A DNA stretch of 64,000 nucleotides, taken from positions 1-64,000 of the forward strand of contig DATKBW010000121.1 of NCBI GenBank assembly GCA_035513575.1, written 5' to 3'. The translations under genes and the position numbers were made by a program. Each line of letters opens with the position of its first letter. Positions within the stretch are counted from its first letter, which is position 1. Below are positions 59,531 to 64,000 of this stretch, piece after piece. This stretch comes from JAHWKI01 sp035513575 (GTDB lineage: Bacteria > Gemmatimonadota > Gemmatimonadetes > Longimicrobiales > RSA9). The notes beneath the pieces are model-generated. The model ran no database searches, had not been told where the DNA came from, and worked only from the letters and a program-made list of their open reading frames with translations.

Positions 59531-61278
59531 TACCGCTCCTCGCCCTCCGCCCGGTATGCGACTTCCCCGCCGAGGATCGTATACACCACCCTGGCCTCCC
59601 GGATCTCCGCCTCCGGGACGCGCATGATGTCCCGCGACAGCACCACGATGTCCGCCAGCTTCCCCGGCGTGATCGAGCCCTTCAGCGCCTCTTCGAACGC
59701 CGCGTGGGCGTTGTTGATCGTGTAGCTCCGGAGCGCCTGCTCCCGCGTGAGTCGCTGGTCCGGGTCGAACACGCCGCCGTCGGGCAGGCGCCGGCTCACC
59801 GTGGCCCAGAAGCTGGCGATGGGGTCCACATCCTCCACCGGCGCGTCCGTCCCGTTGGTCACGAGGGCGCCGCTCCGCCACAGGTCCTGCCACCGGTACG
59901 CGCCGTTGTGCGCCCGCTCGTCGCCGAGCCGCCTGGGGACCCACGGGGCGTCCGAGGTGGCGTGCACCCCCTGCATCGACGCGATCACGCCCAGCTCCGC
60001 GAACCGCGGGATGTCCGCCGGGTGGAGGTGCTGCGCGTGCTCGATCCGCCACCGGACGTCCGCCTGCGAGCCCGGCGTGCGCGCGAAGACCCGCTCGTAC
60101 AGGTCCAGGATCTCCCGGTTGGCCCGGTCCCCGATGGCGTGCGTGTTGACCTGGTAGCCGTGCTCGAGCGCCAGCTCCGCCGTCCGCTCGATGTCCGCCA
60201 CCGGCTCCAGCACCAGCCCGGTGCTCGACGGCATGTCCGCGTACGGCTCCAGCAGCCACGCGCCGTGGGAGCCCAGGGCGCCGTCCACCTGCCGCTTGAT
60301 GGAGCGCACCGTCAGGAAGTGGTTCCCCGCGCCCACGACCCGGGCCTCCGGCAGGCGACGCGCCATCTCCTCGTTCGTCGCGCCCCGCACCATGGCGTAC
60401 AGCCGCACCGGGAGCGCGCCCTCCTCGGCGAGCCGGCGGTAGCTCGCGAGGGTGGTGAAGCCCGCGCCGGCGTCGTGGAACGTCGTCACCCCCTTGGAGA
60501 GGGACTCCCGGCCGGCGAGCTCCACGACCCGGCGGAACCGGGCCTCGCGCTCCGCCGCGGTCATGGTCTGCCGGGACCGCGAGAGGGCCGCCATCACGGG
60601 CTCGTCGTCGTTTTCCCGGAGGAGCCCGGTCGGATCCCCGTTCGCGTCCCGGACCGTCTCGCCACCGGGGCGGCTCACGTAGTCGCGGTCGATCCCCGCG
60701 AGCTCCATGGCTTTCGCGTTCACGAAGGCCGCATGGCCGCTGGCGTGGGTCAGCACCACCGGGTGCTCCGGCGAGACCGCGCTCAGCGTGTGGTGCGTCG
60801 GGACGCCCTCCACGGCGCCGGCCGGGACGCGGTCCCACTTCTCCTGGTGCCACCCCCGGCCCAGGATCCACTCGCCCGGCTCCGCCCGCTCCGCCGCGCG
60901 GGCCACCAGGGCCACGATGTCGTCCCAGCTCCGGGCCGTGGTGAGGTCCAGGTTCAGCTTCGCCTCGCCCACACCGGCGAAGTGGCCGTGCCCCTCGATG
61001 AACCCGGGCACCGCGAGGCGGCCGGCGAGATCCAGGACCCGCGTGGAGGGGCCGATGAGGGCGGTGACGTCGTCGTCGCTGCCGACCCGGACGATCCGGT
61101 CACCGCGGATGGCCACGGCCTCCGCTTCCGGTCGCGACGAGTCCACCGTGACCACCCGTCCGTTCACGAGCACCAGGTCCGCCGCCTCGGCGGGCGGCGG
61201 GACGGCCGGGGGAGCGCTCCGCCCGCCGCACGCCGTCAGCAGGAGCGCCGCTCCAGCCAGGAACCCTCGGATGATCAT
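59530..61278 (-). CDS. Lipoprotein amidohydrolase (YtcJ-like)
   Basis: The 582-residue protein starts with a signal peptide and lipobox LLTAC (Cys17), so it should be anchored in the envelope. The amidohydrolase barrel has VPGFIEGHGHF, the first metal His pair, then HASGHAAF, WRIEHAQHL and TNGTDAPVEDVDP with the catalytic Asp. It matches the YtcJ/AepA group, many with unknown substrates. Downstream are a hairpin repeat and the divergent kinase. Probably hydrolyses a C-N bond in a small extracellular compound. Confidence 0.85.
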   Translation of the reverse strand: MIIRGFLAGAALLLTACGGRSAPPAVPPPAEAADLVLVNGRVVTVDSSRPEAEAVAIRGDRIVRVGSDDDVTALIGPSTRVLDLAGRLAVPGFIEGHGHFAGVGEAKLNLDLTTARSWDDIVALVARAAERAEPGEWILGRGWHQEKWDRVPAGAVEGVPTHHTLSAVSPEHPVVLTHASGHAAFVNAKAMELAGIDRDYVSRPGGETVRDANGDPTGLLRENDDEPVMAALSRSRQTMTAAEREARFRRVVELAGRESLSKGVTTFHDAGAGFTTLASYRRLAEEGALPVRLYAMVRGATNEEMARRLPEARVVGAGNHFLTVRSIKRQVDGALGSHGAWLLEPYADMPSSTGLVLEPVADIERTAELALEHGYQVNTHAIGDRANREILDLYERVFARTPGSQADVRWRIEHAQHLHPADIPRFAELGVIASMQGVHATSDAPWVPRRLGDERAHNGAYRWQDLWRSGALVTNGTDAPVEDVDPIASFWATVSRRLPDGGVFDPDQRLTREQALRSYTINNAHAAFEEALKGSITPGKLADIVVLSRDIMRVPEAEIREARVVYTILGGEVAYRAEGEER

Positions 61279-61340
61279 GCGCACGCCGCCTCCCCGTCCA
61301 TTGTGGTTGTGATCCGCGGAATATCGGCGCTCCGGGCCGA

Positions 61341-62021
61341 TCAGAACGCCTCGAACGCGCCGAACACCCCGAACGCGACGATGGAATTGAAGATGAGGTT
61401 GCCGGCGAGCACGGCCGTGAATATGCCGACCAGCGGATAGCGCAGGAAGGCGAGGGGGATGACGAGGATCTCGTTCGGGATCGGGGCTAACGCGGCGTAC
61501 AGGAACATGATGACGAAGGGCAGGACCGCGTGCTGGTCCCGCAGGCGCTCCAGCCGCTCCATCATCCCGCGCACCCGTGGCGCGAACATCTCGCGGGTGG
61601 TACGGCCGAGGAGGTATCCGATCAGGTCGCCGGTCGTCATCCCGAGGGCGATCAGCAGCACCGTGAGGACGGCATCGAAGCCCACTTCCATGAAGAACGG
61701 GAAGAAGGCGACCATGGGGACCGGGACGACCAGGTTGAAGCCGCTCGCGGCCGCGCCCAGGAACAGGCCCGGATACCCGAACTCCCGGGCCATCTCCCGG
61801 GCGAAGTCGTGCTGGGCGGCGTAGATGTTCGCCCATCCGATCAGGATGAGCACGAGGCCGAAGGCCGACGCGCGGACGGCGAAGGCGCGCGCCCGGGCCC
61901 TGCGGCCTGCGCCGGGTCCGATTTCCGTTTCCAGCGCTTCGGACGATATGGGGTCCGTCGTGGGTCGCCTCTGCGCGTTTCGTTTCGAGAGGGCGTGCGC
62001 CGCAACCGTAACCCGCGCCAC
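61341..62021 (-). CDS. VTT/SNARE-associated family membrane protein
   Basis: The protein has about four to five membrane helices with the family's short re-entrant motifs: FPFFMEVGF, GMTTGDLIGYLLGR and FLYAALAPIPNEILVIPLAF (the typical F-x-P-x-P/E pattern of VTT/DedA-like proteins). These may act as lipid transporters or in envelope maintenance. The start is doubtful: GTG at 62021 gives 226 residues; upstream codons look non-coding. It is 62 bp before the lipoprotein gene on the same strand. Confidence 0.78.
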   Translation of the reverse strand: MARVTVAAHALSKRNAQRRPTTDPISSEALETEIGPGAGRRARARAFAVRASAFGLVLILIGWANIYAAQHDFAREMAREFGYPGLFLGAAASGFNLVVPVPMVAFFPFFMEVGFDAVLTVLLIALGMTTGDLIGYLLGRTTREMFAPRVRGMMERLERLRDQHAVLPFVIMFLYAALAPIPNEILVIPLAFLRYPLVGIFTAVLAGNLIFNSIVAFGVFGAFEAF

Positions 62022-62112
62022 GGTGGCCCCGCAAGAACATCCCGGGGGGAACATCCCGCCGGCGGCGGGCGTATGCGATTGTACCGCACCGTGCTTGAAC
62101 CGGGAACTCGCG

Positions 62113-63198
62113 ATGCAGCGCCCCACCACACCCGCGGCATGCCTCCTCACGGCCGGACTCCTGGCGAGTCCCCTGGCCGGGCAGGGGATCACGCTCTCCG
62201 CCTTCACCGCGGTCGACCAGGGCCTCGAGCCCGCTCCCCGCACCATCGGCCTCGCCGCCACCGGCTGGGCCGGCGCCGCGGGGCTCCGCGTCAGCGGAGC
62301 CATGGACATCCAGTCATCGCCGGTCGCGCCGCTGCTGGGCTACCCGCCAGCCGACGGCACCCGGGCCTGGGCCGCCGACGCCGACCTCGTCCTGTCCGGC
62401 GGGCGTGCGGGGCTGTCCCTCCTGGCCATCGATCCAGCGCTGTTCGTCGGCTTCGGCGTCCACGGCCGCCGCCGCTCCGACGGCTCCTCCGCCACCATCC
62501 CGGCGTGGAGCTACGGCGCGGGGATCTCCGTGCCCCTGGCTTCGCGGGTTTCGCTGGACGCCGAGGGGCGCTACCGCATGCCCCATCAGTCCGACGACCG
62601 GCTGCTGCCGGCGGACGTGCGCGGCGGGTGGGAGATGCGGGCCGGGCTCGCCCTGCACCTGGGAGCGCTCCGGGCCGCGCCGCCCCCGACCCGCACGCGG
62701 GGGATGCCGACGATCCGGATGGGTCGCGCCGGCGGTACGCCGGCTCCCGCCCCGACCTCCGGGACCCGCAGCGCGTCCGCGGACGCGGTGGCCCGCAACG
62801 TCCTGGACACGGCCGACGACTACGTGGGAGTCCCCTATCGCTGGGGCGGCGAGTCGCCACGCGAGGGGTTCGACTGCTCCGGCTACGTGCAGTACGTCTT
62901 CGCCCGGAACGGGGTCCGGGTCCCGCGGGTGTCCCGCGACCAGGCCCGCGCCGGGCGTCCGGTGAGCCCCGTCGTCTCCGCACTCCTCCCCGGCGACCTG
63001 ATGTTCTATGCCGGGAGCGACGGCGTGGTGAACCACGTCGCGATCTACGCCGGCGGCGACCGGATCATCCATTCCAGCTCCACCGGCCGCGGCGTGCGGT
63101 ACGACGACCTGTCCAGCCGCCGGGGCCGCTACTACGCCACGCGCATGGTCGCCGCCCGCCGGGTCATCCCCGATGGAGGGCTGTTCTTCCTGCCGTAG
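62113..63198 (+). CDS. NlpC/P60 peptidase with beta-rich N-terminal domain
   Basis: The 361-residue protein begins with a signal peptide (cut near LAGQG, residue 24). Residues 30-190 are beta-rich, with repeated short strands resembling a small outer-membrane barrel (VSLDAEGRYRMP, MRAGLALHLGAL). A Pro/Thr linker (about 195-225) follows, then the NlpC/P60 domain with Cys in DCSGYVQYVF and His in VNHVAIYAG. It cuts peptidoglycan stem peptides. The joining of a barrel-like domain with NlpC/P60 is unusual. It is divergent from the VTT gene. Confidence 0.82.
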   Translation: MQRPTTPAACLLTAGLLASPLAGQGITLSAFTAVDQGLEPAPRTIGLAATGWAGAAGLRVSGAMDIQSSPVAPLLGYPPADGTRAWAADADLVLSGGRAGLSLLAIDPALFVGFGVHGRRRSDGSSATIPAWSYGAGISVPLASRVSLDAEGRYRMPHQSDDRLLPADVRGGWEMRAGLALHLGALRAAPPPTRTRGMPTIRMGRAGGTPAPAPTSGTRSASADAVARNVLDTADDYVGVPYRWGGESPREGFDCSGYVQYVFARNGVRVPRVSRDQARAGRPVSPVVSALLPGDLMFYAGSDGVVNHVAIYAGGDRIIHSSSTGRGVRYDDLSSRRGRYYATRMVAARRVIPDGGLFFLP

Positions 63199-63247
63199 CC
63201 CCGCCCGGCCGGTCGTTGGGAACGCGCTGTGCACCGGTCGGGCGCCG

Positions 63248-64000
63248 ATGATCTCATCGCCCCGGCCGTTCGAACGGACGCGGACGCGCCTCGACGGCTT
63301 CCGCATGCACGCGCTCCACGCGGGTAGCGGCGATCCGGTGGTGCTGCTGCACGGGCTCTCCGGGTCGCACCGCTGGTGGCGCTTCACCGTCCCCGCGCTG
63401 GGCGCGCGGCACCGGGTCCACCTGCCGGAGATGGTCGGCTTCGGCGGGACCGGCAGGGCTTCCCGTCAGCCGGGGATCGCGGAGATGGCCGGCCTCATGG
63501 TCCGCTGGCTGGACGCCCTGGGCGTCGAGCGCACGGACTTCATCGGCCACTCCATGGGCGGGCAGGTCGGGATCCACCTCGCCGCGCGCTGGCCGGACCG
63601 GGTGCGGCGCCTCGTCCTGGTGAGCGCCGCGGGCGTGCCACGGCCCCTGACGCCGCTGAAGCTCGCGGAGCTCGGCAGCGAGTTCCTCTTCCCCGGCGCC
63701 TGGGGCCGCCCCTCCTTCCTCCCCACCATCGCCGCCGATGCGCTCCGTGCTGGCCCGCGCACCCTCGCTCGCGCCATGCTCCACATCCTGGGCGACGACG
63801 TCCGGCCGCTCCTCCCGCGCGTCACGGCACCCACGCTCCTGCTGTGGGGCGCCCGCGACCCCCTGACGCCCGTCGCGGATGGGCGGCTCATGGAAGCGCT
63901 CCTCCCCCACGCCCGCCTGGTGGTCCTGGAGGATGCCGCGCACAATCCCATGGCCGACCGGCCGGAGCTCTTCAACCGGGTAGTCCTCTCCTTCCTCGCG
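63248..64000 (+). CDS. Alpha/beta hydrolase, truncated by window end
   Basis: The open frame begins at ATG 63248 and runs off the window without a stop; 251 codons are present. It shows LLHGLSGSHRWW, the nucleophile elbow GHSMGGQVG, the acid region WGARDPLTP and His in EDAAHNPM, so the catalytic triad Ser-Asp-His is complete. It resembles epoxide-hydrolase/haloperoxidase-like hydrolases and is probably cytoplasmic. It follows the NlpC/P60 gene by 50 bp. Only the last few residues should be missing. Confidence 0.85.
   Translation, partial: MISSPRPFERTRTRLDGFRMHALHAGSGDPVVLLHGLSGSHRWWRFTVPALGARHRVHLPEMVGFGGTGRASRQPGIAEMAGLMVRWLDALGVERTDFIGHSMGGQVGIHLAARWPDRVRRLVLVSAAGVPRPLTPLKLAELGSEFLFPGAWGRPSFLPTIAADALRAGPRTLARAMLHILGDDVRPLLPRVTAPTLLLWGARDPLTPVADGRLMEALLPHARLVVLEDAAHNPMADRPELFNRVVLSFLA

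Noticed and set aside
1..64000. tRNA, rRNA, CRISPR arrays and prophage genes
   Set aside because: I looked in all gaps for tRNA T-loops, spaced repeats and phage modules and saw none.

Overview
The window is very GC-rich bacterial chromosome with densely packed genes on both strands. Nothing in it is plasmid- or phage-specific, and I see no rRNA, tRNA or CRISPR array. The cell is Gram-negative in design: there are outer-membrane barrel proteins ending in Phe, several lipoproteins, a Tat substrate and two murein hydrolases. B12-dependent ribonucleotide reductase, an alpha-beta fused branched-chain 2-oxoacid dehydrogenase, pyruvoyl arginine decarboxylase, many TolB-like propeller peptidases and a large surface-sensing repertoire together suggest a Gemmatimonadota-like organism. 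That is an inference from gene style and was not tested by phylogeny.

Layout. 0.2-6.3 kb: transglycosylase (mtgA), a hybrid-free histidine kinase diverging from a small helical protein plus KaiC-like ATPase, then small membrane, DUF3127 and degenerate GGDEF proteins. 6.3-13.5 kb: secreted M28 and S8 peptidases, a PIN/Phd toxin-antitoxin pair, a thioredoxin-like protein and an aminoglycoside nucleotidyltransferase homologue. 13.7-20.2 kb: nrdJ with a well-organised promoter (tandem NrdR boxes, DnaA-like sites), and a peptidase/propeller/barrel fusion. 20.4-26.3 kb: a degenerate IS1595-like element, an amidase, a sodium:solute symporter. 26.3-31.6 kb: a translationally coupled murQ-anmK-nagZ-glycosyltransferase operon for peptidoglycan recycling. 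31.6-40 kb: amidohydrolase, envelope proteins, ABC exporter, response regulator plus phosphatase, and agmatinase plus arginine decarboxylase (arginine to putrescine). 40-44.7 kb: MITE-like repeats, fur, and an operon with nrnA and a coaE-PHP fusion. 44.7-51.7 kb: 2-oxoacid dehydrogenase E1, sugar dehydrogenase, Tat-exported PLP enzyme, hydrolase, DHH phosphoesterase. 51.7-55.3 kb: heme genes hemE-hemH facing hemG/Y, with a structured hemE leader. 55.3-64 kb: kinases and a LuxR-type regulator, a lipoprotein amidohydrolase, a VTT membrane protein, an NlpC/P60 hydrolase and a truncated alpha/beta hydrolase.

The most unusual structure is a dispersed 30-bp repeat with core TTCGCGGGAATTGTTGC, found eight times. 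Two copies lie in inverted orientation at the ends of a roughly 1-kb element carrying a zinc-ribbon transposase homologue that has lost catalytic Asp residues. Three copies form a MITE-like cluster, and one sits in frame inside a peptidase gene. Other notable points are the CoaE-PHP fusion joined by six 9-bp repeats, the nrdJ control region, the alternative-pairing RNA leader ahead of hemE, the single-phosphosite KaiC homologue, and the DUF3127 protein with an SSB-like tail.
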